Shown: piece by piece, positions 1-9,371 of the stretch
Numbering within the stretch: the stretch's first letter is position 1
Layout of the letters: each line of letters opens with the position of its first letter
Translations under genes and position numbers: made by a program
Notes under the pieces: model-generated
What the model was told of the DNA's origin: nothing
The model's input: the letters and a program-made list of their open reading frames with translations, nothing else
Database searches by the model: none
Assembly: GCA_030427735.1 (NCBI GenBank)
Contig: JAUIBP010000006.1
Span: forward strand, 173,226 to 237,225
Source: Bacteroidia bacterium
Lineage (GTDB): Bacteria > Bacteroidota > Bacteroidia > Flavobacteriales > Flavobacteriaceae
DNA: 64,000 bases
Direction: 5' to 3'

Positions 1-28
1 TAAAACGATTCAATTCCATCTTAAACAT

Positions 29-58
29 TTGTTTATATAGGCAATCCCTCTATATTTG
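29..58 (+). promoter_or_regulatory. Promoter of the wza-wzc operon
   Basis: A TTG at 29-31 and TATATTTG at 51-58 match the Bacteroidetes -33 (TTG) and -7 (TAnnTTTG) elements with a 19-nt spacer. This is the only site in the window where I see both elements at textbook spacing. The start codon at 62 lies only 3 nt past the -7 box, so the transcript may be leaderless or nearly so. Confidence 0.6.
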
Positions 59-61
59 TAA

Positions 62-850
62 ATGAACCCAAAATTAATTTCTGTGAGATTACCATCCCTT
101 CTAAAATTGTTATGTGCTTTTGTTTTTATAACATCTTGTGCAACTAAAAAAGAAATATTATACTTTCAAGATAGCGGGAATATTCCAGAAGAAGTTGTAA
201 GGCAAATGACTCAAATTCAGGTTAACGACATCTTGAATATTACCGTTAAAACTATAGATCCAGAAGCTGCGGCACCATATAATAGAACAGATGCTGCTAG
301 TGGTGGTAACAGTAATAATACCACTATGTTAAAATTACAAGGCTATCTGGTAAGACCTGATGGGACTATTACTTTTCCGATCCTTGGAGATTTTTCAGTC
401 CTCAATATGACCACGAAAGAGGCTCAAGAATATATCATAAAGCTTTTAGTAGACGGAGGGCATTTAAAAAAACCGACTGTAATTGTTAGAATTGTTAATG
501 CTAAATTTACTGTTTTAGGAGAGGTAAAAAAGCCAGGTACTTATGAGTATGATGAGGAAACTTTAACGTTACCCCAAGCTTTAGGATTAGCGGGGGATTT
601 AAGTATAAATGGTGTTAGAGAAGACATTAGAATTATTCGAGAAGTTGATGGTGTTCGTACAGTTGCACAAGTAGATATGACAAAGACGGATTGGTTTACT
701 AGCCCTTATTATAACATAAAACAGAATGATGTTATAGTTGTTAATCAAAATGGTCCAGCAGTTAAGAGAGCGGGGTATATACCAAGTATAGGTGGTTTAA
801 TGGGAGCTGTGTCGTTTATTATTACTTTAATTCTTTTAATTCAAAGTTAA
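62..850 (+). CDS. Polysaccharide export lipoprotein (Wza/BexD family)
   Basis: Predicted outer membrane polysaccharide export channel subunit of the Wza/BexD/CtrA type, used to move capsule or exopolysaccharide across the outer membrane. The N-terminus is a lipoprotein signal peptide ending FITSC with lipidated Cys26. A polysaccharide-export domain covers about residues 45-145 (conserved VRPDGTITFPILGD stretch). An SLBB-like domain follows at about 148-230 (VLGEVKKPGTYEY). A C-terminal hydrophobic helix at about 241-261 fits the Wza outer membrane helix. The gene ends 3 nt before wzc, as expected for an export operon. Length (262 aa) is usual for Bacteroidota members. The family is confident; the exported polymer is unknown because no glycosyltransferase cluster follows. 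Confidence 0.9.
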   Translation: MNPKLISVRLPSLLKLLCAFVFITSCATKKEILYFQDSGNIPEEVVRQMTQIQVNDILNITVKTIDPEAAAPYNRTDAASGGNSNNTTMLKLQGYLVRPDGTITFPILGDFSVLNMTTKEAQEYIIKLLVDGGHLKKPTVIVRIVNAKFTVLGEVKKPGTYEYDEETLTLPQALGLAGDLSINGVREDIRIIREVDGVRTVAQVDMTKTDWFTSPYYNIKQNDVIVVNQNGPAVKRAGYIPSIGGLMGAVSFIITLILLIQS

Positions 851-853
851 TTT

Positions 854-3247
854 ATGAGTGAGATGCATGTGCCTTTAGATCAGGATACAGAGGATAATGG
901 TATCAATATTAAAGATGAAATTTTAAGATATTTAAAGTTTTGGAAATGGTTTGTTTTGGCAGCTATAATTGGGGTATTAGTTGCTTTTCTTTATTTGAGA
1001 TTTACCCCTGAAACTTATAAGTCTTTTTCTAAAATTAAAATTTTAGATGAATCGTCAGACCTTGAGTTGTCTACAGGTAAAAGCGGTGGGTTGTTTTCAG
1101 AAACTAAGAATCTGGATAATGAAATTCAAGTTATCAGATCTAAACGACTATTAAGTAAAGTCGTAGATAGTCTAGACCTTCATATTCGTTATTATTTTGA
1201 AGGCAAATTTAAGCAACAAGAAGCTTGGAATCCTCCTTTTAAATTTGTTAGTGTTTTACCTAAAGAGAGTGTTAAATGGGGCACGTACTATGTTGAGGTT
1301 CTTCAAGATGGCTTTAAAATTAGAAGGGGTGATGCTATAGAAACCGAATTTATTACTAAAGGATATAATGTTAATAATCCGCAAAAAGATTTTCCTTTTA
1401 TCATTACTTCTTCACCAAGTATAAAAAGATATGTTAACTTTTTCTTTAGAGTAGATGTACAGCCTATTAGTGCCGCAGCGGCTAGTTTGTCAAATCAAAT
1501 TGGAATTACACGTGTAGGAGCTACAGATATTTTACAACTTAATTTAGTAGGAGAAAGTAGGGAGCGATCTGAGGCTGTACTTAACAAAGTTATGGAGCAG
1601 TTTAATTTGGATGGTGTAGAAGATAGACAGCTTGTATTCCAAAGAACTATAGATTTTGTTGATGAACGTTTTGTGTTTTTGGCAGAGGAATTAGACTCCA
1701 TAGAAGTAGATAAAAAAGAGTTCCAACAGAATAATAATATGGTATCTTTTGGAGCAGATGTAGGCTATAGCATGACAAAAAAAGCTAGTACAGAAAGTGC
1801 CGTGTTTGATATTGAAAATCAAATAGCCTTATCAAAATTATTAATTAATACTTTAGCGGAAGATAATTTAGGTACCTTATTACCGCAAAGTATAGGGCTA
1901 GATAATGCCAGTGCTAATGGGTTAATTGATAGTTATAATACAGTTGTATTGGAGCGAGAGGCACTTATAACAAGTGCAGGAGATAATAACCCTAAAGTAA
2001 TAGCATTAAATGAACATCTAGAAGAGTTGAGAAGTAATTTAAATAAATCACTATCTACTTATCAACGCCAATTAGATGTGTCGTTAAGCCGTTTAAAGCA
2101 GGAGGAAAGCAATGCGGTAGGGTTGTTTAAAAGTATGCCCCAAAAAGAGAAGATTTTACGATCTATTGAAAGACAGCAAAATTTAAAAGAGAATTTATAT
2201 TTATTACTATTACAGAAGCGAGAGGAGGCTGCCATTAATTTAGCGATAACAGCACCTAGTATTAAGATTGTAGAATATGCAGCAAGTTCAGGAAGACCTG
2301 TAAGTCCAGATCGTAATGGTATCTATATTAAGTCGCTTTTAGGTGCATTGATTATACCTTTCGGGGTCATTTTCTTATTGTTTAAATTGGACACAAAGAT
2401 TCATGATAAATCAGATGTTACAAAAGCAACAAAAAGTATTCCTATTGCTGGAGAAATACCTAAATTGATTGGTGAACAAGATAAATTGTTTACAAATCCT
2501 CATGATAGGACTATGTTGGCCGAATCTTTTAGAATTTTAAGTACTAATTTAAATTATGTTTTACCAGCTAAAAATCAAAACGATAAAGCACAAGTTATTT
2601 ATGTAACATCTTCTATAAAAGGAGAGGGTAAGACTTTTGTTTCCGTTAATTTGGCCTTAGCTTATTCCAGTATCAGTAAGCGTGTACTATTAATAGGCGC
2701 TGACTTGAGAAACCCAAAAATAAAAGTTACTGGACAACAAAAACATGTTAAAGGATTGTCTGATGTTTTGTATAATAACCTAGATTGGAGGACTGTATTA
2801 CAAGATAGTGAATACAACAAACAATATTTAGATGTATTAATAGCAGGGACTATCCCTCCTAATCCAGCCGAATTATTGTCTAATGGTAAATTAAAAGCTA
2901 TTATTGAAGATGCTAAGGATGAATATGATTATATCATCATTGATACAGCTCCTGTTGTACCTGTTACAGACACATTATTAATATCTCAGTATGCAGATGC
3001 GACTATCTATGTGGTTCGTGCTGGTTATACAGAGAAGAAACTCTTAGGATTTTCAAAAGAAATTTATAGCCATAAAAAATTAAACAACATGGTTTATGTT
3101 GTAAATGATATTAGTGAAGCTAAATCGTCTAGAGGTTATGGCTATAATTACGGGTACGGATATGGTTATAATAATGATTCAACGATTAAAAAGTATACTT
3201 GGACATGGTTTAAGGAAGGTATTAAAAATAAGCTTAGAAATTTATAA
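854..3247 (+). CDS. Wzc-like polysaccharide co-polymerase / tyrosine autokinase
   Basis: Inner membrane chain-length regulator fused to a BY-kinase that autophosphorylates on C-terminal tyrosines. It has a Wzz-type periplasmic region bounded by membrane helices at about residues 32-50 and 493-513, with coiled-coil-rich sequence between. The cytoplasmic kinase shows Walker A GEGKT at 590-594, Walker A' ADLRNP near 616 and Walker B IIIDTAP near 694-700. The tail (about 760-775) is a Tyr/Gly cluster, GYGYNYGYGYGY, the likely phosphorylation cluster. It is 797 aa, the fused one-chain form typical of Gram-negative bacteria. It probably works with the Wza homologue 3 nt upstream. The operon ends at a clear terminator just downstream. 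Confidence 0.93.
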   Translation: MSEMHVPLDQDTEDNGINIKDEILRYLKFWKWFVLAAIIGVLVAFLYLRFTPETYKSFSKIKILDESSDLELSTGKSGGLFSETKNLDNEIQVIRSKRLLSKVVDSLDLHIRYYFEGKFKQQEAWNPPFKFVSVLPKESVKWGTYYVEVLQDGFKIRRGDAIETEFITKGYNVNNPQKDFPFIITSSPSIKRYVNFFFRVDVQPISAAAASLSNQIGITRVGATDILQLNLVGESRERSEAVLNKVMEQFNLDGVEDRQLVFQRTIDFVDERFVFLAEELDSIEVDKKEFQQNNNMVSFGADVGYSMTKKASTESAVFDIENQIALSKLLINTLAEDNLGTLLPQSIGLDNASANGLIDSYNTVVLEREALITSAGDNNPKVIALNEHLEELRSNLNKSLSTYQRQLDVSLSRLKQEESNAVGLFKSMPQKEKILRSIERQQNLKENLYLLLLQKREEAAINLAITAPSIKIVEYAASSGRPVSPDRNGIYIKSLLGALIIPFGVIFLLFKLDTKIHDKSDVTKATKSIPIAGEIPKLIGEQDKLFTNPHDRTMLAESFRILSTNLNYVLPAKNQNDKAQVIYVTSSIKGEGKTFVSVNLALAYSSISKRVLLIGADLRNPKIKVTGQQKHVKGLSDVLYNNLDWRTVLQDSEYNKQYLDVLIAGTIPPNPAELLSNGKLKAIIEDAKDEYDYIIIDTAPVVPVTDTLLISQYADATIYVVRAGYTEKKLLGFSKEIYSHKKLNNMVYVVNDISEAKSSRGYGYNYGYGYGYNNDSTIKKYTWTWFKEGIKNKLRNL

Positions 3248-3276
3248 TTATATTAAGGAATTATATGAAAAATATG

Positions 3277-3309
3277 AAAGGTTAAGACTTAAAGTTTTAA
3301 CCTTTTTTT
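3277..3309 (+). terminator. Terminator of the wza-wzc operon
   Basis: A 9-bp stem (3277-3285 with 3297-3305) is followed by a run of seven T, 30 nt after the wzc stop codon. Confidence 0.8.
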
Positions 3310-3625
3310 ATAGGTTTCAAATTAGCTTATGAAGCTCTGAAATTTCTTAGTTAAAATGAAAATTTAAAATAGGTTTTAAGTATTATAGAGTTTTAATCCC
3401 AGATTTAAACTATTCTTAGTTTAGAATGATAGTAACTTCCTTCAGTCCTTCATATTACACAATGATGGGTTTCCAGTTTATAATGGTTTAGTCCGGTCTT
3501 TTTTATTCTCTAAGGTTTGTTACAAGGTTTTTATATATTAATAATAATTTACTCTAATGGATGATGGGTATGTTATCAAAATAACTTTACTCATCTGTTA
3601 GAATATTTTTATTAGTGAAATTATG
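3310..3625. other. Intergenic region without recognised feature
   Basis: About 315 nt between the wzc terminator and the terminator of the opposing gene. It is AT-rich, has no plausible ORF, no tRNA-like fold and no strong inverted repeat that I can see. It may be simple convergent intergenic DNA. Confidence 0.6.
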
Positions 3626-3673
3626 AAAAAAAGAGCGGCCATCAATGTATTATAAATTACATTGATAGCCGCT
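3626..3673 (-). terminator. Terminator of the minus-strand outer membrane protein gene
   Basis: A 16-bp stem with one mismatch (3634-3649 pairs with 3658-3673, 8-nt loop) is followed on the minus strand by a run of seven T (A at 3626-3632). It lies 26 nt after the stop codon of the gene at 3699. Confidence 0.85.
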
Positions 3674-3698
3674 TATCTATGTTTGGCAGCACGTAAAT

Positions 3699-4262
3699 TT
3701 AGAATCTATATAAGAATTCTAAACTGTGTATAAAGTTGTTGTTAGCGTAAATGTGGTCGTTCGCATCAAATGCAAACTTCGATAAACTTTGAATTCTAGC
3801 TCCAAATTCAGGGGTGAACCAAAATCGCATTCCTATGTTGAAGTTTATGGAACCATTGGTTTCAGGGCCTACATCAAAAACTCCTAAGCCAAGTCCAGAA
3901 TATAGGTTGATATTTTCATTGTCCCAAATGTAGTGGCCAAAATAAAATTTTCCATTAACATCGAAGGACATGTAAGTTTCATCGCCTTCAATCCAGCCCA
4001 CACCTTTTTCATACGCTCTTTCTATGCCATTAAAACTTAACATAGGGTTTATTGCCCAATTGTCATCAAACTTATATTCAACACCAACAGTGATTGGGTT
4101 TTTAAAATTCCAACGTTCAGAACCTTTAATAGGGTCTCTAAACGCACTGTTGTCTAAAATATTTATACCTACACTAGCAACCCACTCATCGTAACCACGA
4201 TATTGACTATAAGCGGCGGTACTGCATATTAAGAATAATAGTATAGCTGTAATCTTTTTCAT
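3699..4262 (-). CDS. Outer membrane beta-barrel protein, unknown function
   Basis: 187-residue protein with a cleavable signal peptide (MKKITAILLFLICSTAAYSQ). The rest alternates aromatic and hydrophobic residues in beta-strand fashion and ends in FLYRF, a C-terminal aromatic consistent with BAM-dependent barrel assembly. It resembles the small PorT-like/OmpW-size barrels common in Flavobacteriaceae (eight strands would fit the length). It is monocistronic, flanked by its own terminator, and convergent with the wza-wzc operon. No ligand or transport role can be assigned; it could equally be a structural barrel. Confidence 0.75.
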   Translation of the reverse strand: MKKITAILLFLICSTAAYSQYRGYDEWVASVGINILDNSAFRDPIKGSERWNFKNPITVGVEYKFDDNWAINPMLSFNGIERAYEKGVGWIEGDETYMSFDVNGKFYFGHYIWDNENINLYSGLGLGVFDVGPETNGSINFNIGMRFWFTPEFGARIQSLSKFAFDANDHIYANNNFIHSLEFLYRF

Positions 4263-4423
4263 ATTAAAATTTTTAATAAAATTAAGGTTTAATTTGTTAT
4301 TAGAGAAGTGTAATTTTATTTTTTTCTATATAGAATTATTTTGGGGTTAATTTTTTTGCTAAAGTATAAGCTAACATAATCAATTTTAATTACTTATTGA
4401 AATAATAGTGGTTTAAATGTAAA

Positions 4424-5086
4424 TTAATTGTTGATTATTTTTTTGATATTTGAAATAGTATTTAATTGATCTGCAGCTTTAAAAACAAAGCTTCCTGCAA
4501 CCAAAACATCAGCGCCAGCATCTACTAATTGTTTTGCATTTTTGTCGGTAACACCACCGTCTATTTCTATAATTGTAGCAGCATTTTTTTGTTGTATTAA
4601 TGCTTTTAGGGTTTTAATTTTATTGTAGGTGCTTTCTATAAAACTTTGTCCGCCAAAGCCTGGATTTACACTCATTATTAATACTAAATCTATATCGTTT
4701 ATTACATCTTCCAACACATTTATATTAGTGTGCGGATTTAAAGCAACACCAGCCTTCATGCCTTCAGCTTTAATGGCTTGTAAGGTTCTGTGTAAATGTG
4801 TGCATGCTTCGTAATGCACTGTAAGTACATCGCTACCTAAATCTGCGAAAGTTTTAATGTAGCGATCGGGATCTACAATCATTAAATGTACATCTAAGGT
4901 TTTTTTTGCATGTTTAGAAATGGCTTCTAAAACAGGCATTCCGTAGGATATATTAGGAACAAAAACACCGTCCATGATATCAATGTGAAACCAATCTGCT
5001 TCACTATTATTAACCATTTCGATATCGCGTTGTAAGTTGCCGAAATCTGCCGCCAATAATGATGGCGCAATTAATTTAGAATTCAT
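4424..5086 (-). CDS. rpe: Ribulose-phosphate 3-epimerase
   Basis: Cytosolic epimerase interconverting ribulose 5-phosphate and xylulose 5-phosphate in the non-oxidative pentose phosphate pathway. It is a 220-residue TIM barrel with the full family signature: HIDIMDG with metal ligands His34 and Asp36, DVHLMI with His66, the phosphate-binding NPGFGGQSF loop at about 140-148, and EIDGGV with Asp175. Start and length match the family. It lies downstream of rpoD on the same strand, but a terminator between them indicates a separate transcript. Assignment is firm. Confidence 0.97.
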   Translation of the reverse strand: MNSKLIAPSLLAADFGNLQRDIEMVNNSEADWFHIDIMDGVFVPNISYGMPVLEAISKHAKKTLDVHLMIVDPDRYIKTFADLGSDVLTVHYEACTHLHRTLQAIKAEGMKAGVALNPHTNINVLEDVINDIDLVLIMSVNPGFGGQSFIESTYNKIKTLKALIQQKNAATIIEIDGGVTDKNAKQLVDAGADVLVAGSFVFKAADQLNTISNIKKIINN

Positions 5087-5118
5087 TGTATTGACTTAAA
5101 TTTTTGCAAAAATAGTAT

Positions 5119-5153
5119 AAAAAAATGAACCCTCGGTAATCAGCCGAGGGTTC
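5119..5153 (-). terminator. rpoD terminator
   Basis: A perfect 10-bp GC-rich stem (5127-5136 with 5144-5153, 7-nt loop) is followed on the minus strand by seven T (A at 5119-5125). Between it and the rpoD stop codon a second imperfect hairpin (about 5173-5211: AACAGTT/AACTGTT outer arms with GCTC/GAGC inside) lies in the 3' untranslated region. Confidence 0.9.
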
Positions 5154-5224
5154 TTTCATCAATCAAAAAACGAACAGTTATTGTATGCTCTTTCGAGCTT
5201 AAACTGTTGTTACTGTAATTAGGT

Positions 5225-6088
5225 TTAACCTAAATATGTTTTTAATATTTTGCTTCGTGATGTATGTTTTAATCTACGAATTGCTTTTTCTTTTATTTGT
5301 CTTACACGTTCACGCGTTAAGTCGAAAGTTTCTCCTATTTCCTCTAAGGTCATAGGATGTTGGTTACCTAATCCAAAATACAGACGGATAACATCGGCTT
5401 CACGTGGGGTTAAGGTTTCTAAAGCACGTTCTATTTCTGTGCGTAAAGACTCGTGTAATAATTCACGATCTGGGTTAGGAGATTCTCCACTATTTAATAC
5501 GTCGTATAAATTAGAGTCTTCACCTTCTACAAGTGGTGCATCCATGCTGACATGGCGACCAGAATTTTTCATAGACTCTTTAACGTCGTTAATGGTCATG
5601 TCTAATTCTTTGGCAATTTCTTCGGCACTTGGCGGACGTTCGTGCGCTTGCTCTAAAAATGCAAATGTTTTATTAATTTTATTGATAGAACCGATTTTGT
5701 TTAATGGTAAACGTACAATTCTAGATTGCTCGGCCAAAGCCTGTAGGATAGACTGACGAATCCACCAAACGGCATACGATATAAATTTAAAACCACGGGT
5801 TTCATCAAAACGCTGTGCAGCCTTTATTAATCCTAAATTTCCTTCATTAATCAAATCGGGTAAAGTTAAACCCTGATTTTGATATTGCTTTGCTACCGAA
5901 ACCACAAAACGTAAATTAGCTTTTGTTAATTTTTCTAAAGCAACTTGATCGCCAGCTTTAATACGTTGTGCTAATTCTACTTCTTCGTCTGCGGTAATTA
6001 AGTCAACTTTTCCAATTTCTTGAAGATATTTATCTAGCGAAGCTGTTTCTCTATTGGTAACCTGCTTCGTAATTTTAAGTTGTCTCAT
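5225..6088 (-). CDS. rpoD: Primary RNA polymerase sigma factor (Bacteroidetes-type RpoD)
   Basis: Main housekeeping sigma factor, recognising the TAnnTTTG -7 and TTG -33 elements found across this window. At 287 aa it lacks region 1.1, the normal short form in Bacteroidota. Region 1.2 is at the N-terminus ([14 protein letters not shown]). Region 2 carries the core-binding and melting segment ([28 protein letters not shown]). Region 4 has the helix-turn-helix [21 protein letters not shown] near the C-terminus. The start codon is preceded by AGGAGAA at 6-nt spacing, an unusual Shine-Dalgarno for this phylum. It has its own terminator and appears monocistronic. Confidence 0.96.
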   Translation of the reverse strand: MRQLKITKQVTNRETASLDKYLQEIGKVDLITADEEVELAQRIKAGDQVALEKLTKANLRFVVSVAKQYQNQGLTLPDLINEGNLGLIKAAQRFDETRGFKFISYAVWWIRQSILQALAEQSRIVRLPLNKIGSINKINKTFAFLEQAHERPPSAEEIAKELDMTINDVKESMKNSGRHVSMDAPLVEGEDSNLYDVLNSGESPNPDRELLHESLRTEIERALETLTPREADVIRLYFGLGNQHPMTLEEIGETFDLTRERVRQIKEKAIRRLKHTSRSKILKTYLG

Positions 6089-6094
6089 GTAAAG

Positions 6095-6101
6095 TTCTCC
6101 T
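6095..6101 (-). promoter_or_regulatory. Unusual Shine-Dalgarno sequence before rpoD
   Basis: On the minus strand AGGAGAA precedes the ATG at 6088 with a 6-nt spacer, ideal Shine-Dalgarno spacing. The neighbouring genes I inspected (rpsO, nqrA-F, wza, trkA, accD) have no purine-rich motif at that position, so this one stands out. Confidence 0.55.
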
Positions 6102-6181
6102 GTAAATAATTAAGTGAATACTCCTTTGTAATTAGTTATACGTAAGTATTACAATAAATGTTACAAAAACAGTATTTATTT

Positions 6182-6556
6182 TTAAATCTTTATAAGATTT
6201 TTATGCTCAAGATTAATCGCTTCAAGCATGTCTGAGGCGAATTTATAATGCCCGCGTGTGGTTATAAGCCTGAATCTGTACGATTTTAAATTACTTAGCG
6301 TGTTTAGAAATAGCCATTTTGATTTTAGTAAATTAGGTTTCTCAGATTTTAAACTGATATCAAAAACATACTTACGGCCCTCTTTAGTAGCAACAACATC
6401 TGGAGTAATAGCGATGTTGCTTCCTTTTTTTAGATATGATTTTGGCGTGTCGTAACCTTCTAAATCTGCTTTAATGTTTTGATAGCCATGATGTTCTAAA
6501 TAGGAAATAGAGTGCTTTAAAATGTCGGTGTATTTTGCTTTGTCTTCTTGAATCAT
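6182..6556 (-). CDS. Conserved-looking protein of unknown function
   Basis: 124-residue soluble, basic protein that I do not recognise. There is no signal peptide or membrane helix. The central part (TPDVVATKEGRKYVFDISLK, about 52-71) has the strand-turn-strand look of restriction-endonuclease-like folds, with a PD followed by an acidic residue and a lysine on a beta strand. The spacing is not the canonical (D/E)xK, so this is only a structural hint. It lies between pnp and rpoD on the same strand. A terminator after pnp separates it from the upstream gene, so it probably has its own promoter. Codon use and composition look like its neighbours. Confidence 0.6.
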   Translation of the reverse strand: MIQEDKAKYTDILKHSISYLEHHGYQNIKADLEGYDTPKSYLKKGSNIAITPDVVATKEGRKYVFDISLKSEKPNLLKSKWLFLNTLSNLKSYRFRLITTRGHYKFASDMLEAINLEHKNLIKI

Positions 6557-6610
6557 AACTTATAATATAATGAAAATGAGAAGAATTGCAACTTTTAAAA
6601 GCGATTTAAC

Positions 6611-6643
6611 AAAAAAGCCCATCGTGTTTCGATGGGCTTTTAC
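6611..6643 (-). terminator. pnp terminator
   Basis: A perfect 12-bp stem (6613-6624 with 6630-6641, 5-nt loop) contains GCCCATCG. It is followed by a T tract on the minus strand (A at 6611-6616) and lies 17 nt after the pnp stop codon. Confidence 0.92.
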
Positions 6644-6659
6644 ATTTATATTGAAAAAA

Positions 6660-8888
6660 TTAATTTTCTTTTCTATCGTGTCTCGGTTTTCTATCATCAC
6701 GACGGTTGTCGCGATTTCTGTTATCTCGGTTTCCTCCTTTATTATCTCTAGGCGGTCTTGCTACGTAACCTTCTGGTTTTGGCAAAATAGCTTTGCGAGA
6801 TACTTTTTCTTTTCTAGTTTTAGGATCTATACCAAAGTATTTTACTTCAAATACATCACCCATATTCACCACATCCGATACGTTTTCTGTGCGTTCCCAA
6901 GCCAACTCACTTACGTGTAATAACACTTCGTTTCCTGGAGCTTGAGTATATTCTACAACAGCACCAAAGTCAAGCATTTTAATAACTTTTACTTCGTAAA
7001 CTTCGCCAACTTGCGGTTTGAATAGCAATGAGTCAATTTTAGCAAGTACAGCATTTATTCCTTCTTGGCCAGTTCCTAAAATTTCTACGATACCTTCTTC
7101 TGTTACAGGGTCTTCGTTAATTACAATAGTAGTATTGGTTTCTTTTTGTAATTCTTGAATTACTTTTCCACCAGGACCAATTAAAGCGCCTATAAATTCG
7201 TTAGGAATCACGCGAGTTACCATTTTAGGTGCATGTGCTTTAACATCGGCGTTAGGCGTAGCAATAGTATCAGTCAACTTGCCTAATATGTGCATACGAC
7301 CTTCTTTAGCTTGATTTAAAGCGTTTACTAAAATTTCGTAGCTTAAGCCTTTAATTTTGATATCCATTTGGCAAGCAGTAATACCATCTTCTGTACCTGT
7401 AACTTTAAAATCCATGTCGCCTAAGTGATCTTCATCACCTAAAATATCCGATAAAACAGCGTAACGCTCACCATCAGAAATTAATCCCATAGCAATACCA
7501 GATACTGGTTTTTTCATTTGCACACCAGCGTCCATTAACGCCATCGTTCCAGCACAAACTGTAGCCATAGATGATGAACCGTTAGATTCTAATACCTCGG
7601 ATACTACTCTTACAGTATAAGGACAATCTGCAGGAACCATGCGTTTTAATGCACGTTGTGCTAAGTTACCGTGACCAATTTCACGACGCGATGTGCCTCT
7701 TAACGGTCTTGCTTCTCCCGTTGAAAACGGTGGGAAGTTATAATGTAAATAGAAACGCTCTTCGCCTTCTAACGATGGGTTATCGATCATGTTAGCTTCA
7801 CGTGATGTACCTAAAGTAACTGTAGCTAATGCTTGAGTTTCCCCACGTGTAAAGATTGAAGAACCGTGTGTAGATGGTAAATAATCTACTTCGCACCATA
7901 TTGGGCGTATTTCGGTAGTTTTACGTCCGTCTAAACGAATACCTTCTTCTAACACAAGATTTCTTACAGCTTCTTTTTGAATTTTGTTGAAATATTTTGA
8001 TACTAAACCACCAACTTCTTCCAATTCTTCTTCTGTATATTCTGCTTTTAAAGCTTCTTTTACTTCGGAGAAAGCTAAACCTCTGTCGTGCTTAGAAGAT
8101 GCATCTTTAGCAATTTCGTAACATTTATCGTAAGCAAAGGCTTTTACTTTTTCAAGAACAGCATCGTCTTCGGCTTCTGGCTCATATTCGCGAGTTTCTT
8201 TTGCTCCAACTTGAGCAACTAAACGTTTTTGAGCTTCAATTTGAACTTTAATGGCATCGTGAGCAACTTTAATGGCTTCAACCATTTCTTCTTCCGAAAT
8301 TTCGCTCATTTCACCTTCAACCATCATTACAGAATCTTCGGAAGCACCAATAACCATATCGATATCTGATTGTGCTAATTGAGATAAACTTGGGTTGATG
8401 ATAAATTCGCCATCAATTCTAGCTACACGGACTTCAGAAATTGGAGTTTCAAAAGGAATATCGCTTAATTGAATAGCGGCAGATGCTGCTAAACCAGCTA
8501 ATGCATCTGGCATAACATCTTTATCTAAAGACATTAACTGAATCATTACCTGAGTTTCGGCATGATAGTCTTTAGGGAATAACGGGCGTAATACGCGGTC
8601 TACAATACGCATTACTAAAATTTCTTCGGTGCTTGGGCGTGCCTCACGTTTAAAAAAACCGCCAGGGTAACGACCTGCAGCAGCAAATTTTTCGCGATAA
8701 TCTACCGTTAACGGTAAAAAGTCTACATCGGCGGCATCGTAGTTAGATACTACTGTACAAAGTAGCATAGTCTCTCCCGATTGCACTACAACACTACCAT
8801 GAGCTTGTTTTGCTAGTTTTCCAGTTTCGATAGAAATTTCTCTACCGTCACCTAGGTCTATAACCTCTTTAAATGTTTGTGGAATCAT
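6660..8888 (-). CDS. pnp: Polyribonucleotide nucleotidyltransferase (PNPase)
   Basis: 3'-5' phosphorolytic exoribonuclease of mRNA decay. It is 742 aa with two RNase PH-like core domains (residues about 1-550, including [14 protein letters not shown] and [15 protein letters not shown]), a KH domain with GPGG in [16 protein letters not shown], and an S1 domain ([20 protein letters not shown]). The tail is a low-complexity Arg/Asp/Asn stretch (about 705-742), probably a flexible RNA-binding extension. It follows rpsO on the same strand, as in many bacteria, but a terminator and a 180-nt leader with hairpins separate the two, so it may be controlled independently. Confidence 0.97.
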   Translation of the reverse strand: MIPQTFKEVIDLGDGREISIETGKLAKQAHGSVVVQSGETMLLCTVVSNYDAADVDFLPLTVDYREKFAAAGRYPGGFFKREARPSTEEILVMRIVDRVLRPLFPKDYHAETQVMIQLMSLDKDVMPDALAGLAASAAIQLSDIPFETPISEVRVARIDGEFIINPSLSQLAQSDIDMVIGASEDSVMMVEGEMSEISEEEMVEAIKVAHDAIKVQIEAQKRLVAQVGAKETREYEPEAEDDAVLEKVKAFAYDKCYEIAKDASSKHDRGLAFSEVKEALKAEYTEEELEEVGGLVSKYFNKIQKEAVRNLVLEEGIRLDGRKTTEIRPIWCEVDYLPSTHGSSIFTRGETQALATVTLGTSREANMIDNPSLEGEERFYLHYNFPPFSTGEARPLRGTSRREIGHGNLAQRALKRMVPADCPYTVRVVSEVLESNGSSSMATVCAGTMALMDAGVQMKKPVSGIAMGLISDGERYAVLSDILGDEDHLGDMDFKVTGTEDGITACQMDIKIKGLSYEILVNALNQAKEGRMHILGKLTDTIATPNADVKAHAPKMVTRVIPNEFIGALIGPGGKVIQELQKETNTTIVINEDPVTEEGIVEILGTGQEGINAVLAKIDSLLFKPQVGEVYEVKVIKMLDFGAVVEYTQAPGNEVLLHVSELAWERTENVSDVVNMGDVFEVKYFGIDPKTRKEKVSRKAILPKPEGYVARPPRDNKGGNRDNRNRDNRRDDRKPRHDRKEN

Positions 8889-9041
8889 AAATTTTAATTC
8901 TTTATCAAGCTTATTTATGCTTGAAACATGTTAAACAATGGTCGTTGTGTTGTTGTGTAGTTGTTGTAGTGACCAATGAAAAACTGTAAAAGCTTCTTCA
9001 ATTGTCGATGGTTATGCTCGTTCGAACTCGAGTTATAAATG
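8889..9041 (-). promoter_or_regulatory. Structured 5' leader of pnp
   Basis: The 153 nt between the rpsO terminator and pnp contains a small hairpin TCAAGC/GCTTGA (8905-8910 with 8919-8924). It also contains an imperfect stem with one mismatch, CAATGGTC at about 8936-8943 against GACCAATG at about 8971-8978, enclosing a GTTGTTGT-rich loop. PNPase represses its own mRNA through a leader hairpin in E. coli. Whether this leader does the same is inference. Confidence 0.35.
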
Positions 9042-9064
9042 AAAAAAAGAGGCATAAAGCCTCT
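9042..9064 (-). terminator. rpsO terminator
   Basis: A 6-bp AGAGGC/GCCTCT stem (9048-9053 with 9059-9064, 5-nt loop) is followed on the minus strand by seven T. It begins 6 nt after the rpsO stop codon. Confidence 0.75.
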
Positions 9065-9070
9065 CTTTTG

Positions 9071-9340
9071 TTATTTTCTTAATCCTAATTCCTTAACGAT
9101 AGCACGGTATCTTAAGATATCCTTTTTAGTTAAGTAATCTAGTAGCGCTCTACGCTTACCTACTAATTTTACTAACGAACGCTCTGTGTTGTAATCTTTA
9201 CGATTGTTTTTTAAGTGTTCTGTTAAGTGATTAATTCTGTGCGTGAATAACGCGATTTGACCTTCAGCAGAACCTGTATCGTTCTTTCCTTTACCGTGTT
9301 TTGCGAAGATTTCTTCTTTTGATTCTTTTGTTAAATACAT
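9071..9340 (-). CDS. rpsO: 30S ribosomal protein S15
   Basis: Primary 16S rRNA-binding protein of the 30S platform. It is 89 aa, the universal length. It shows the family signature GSAEGQIALFTHRINHLTEHLK and the conserved LVGKRRALLDYL helix. The start is fixed by MYLTKESKEEIFAKHG, typical for Bacteroidota. An exact -7 box lies 54-61 nt upstream, and a short hairpin in the leader could be an autoregulatory S15 site. Upstream of pnp, as in many phyla. Confidence 0.97.
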   Translation of the reverse strand: MYLTKESKEEIFAKHGKGKNDTGSAEGQIALFTHRINHLTEHLKNNRKDYNTERSLVKLVGKRRALLDYLTKKDILRYRAIVKELGLRK

Positions 9341-9371
9341 TCCAATATTATTTAAATGATTTTTATGTACA

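Noticed and set aside
3105..3332. 75-residue frame overlapping the end of wzc
   Set aside because: Overlaps the Tyr-rich tail of wzc and runs through its terminator; composition matches a frame-shifted read of the repetitive tail.
5250..5756. 168-residue plus-strand frame opposite rpoD
   Set aside because: Shadow of the conserved sigma factor coding strand; no recognisable motif.
9018..9036. TTCGAAC motif near 9020 resembling a tRNA T-loop
   Set aside because: No acceptor stem, anticodon arm or CCA-side pairing can be built around it; it lies between two genes as ordinary intergenic sequence.
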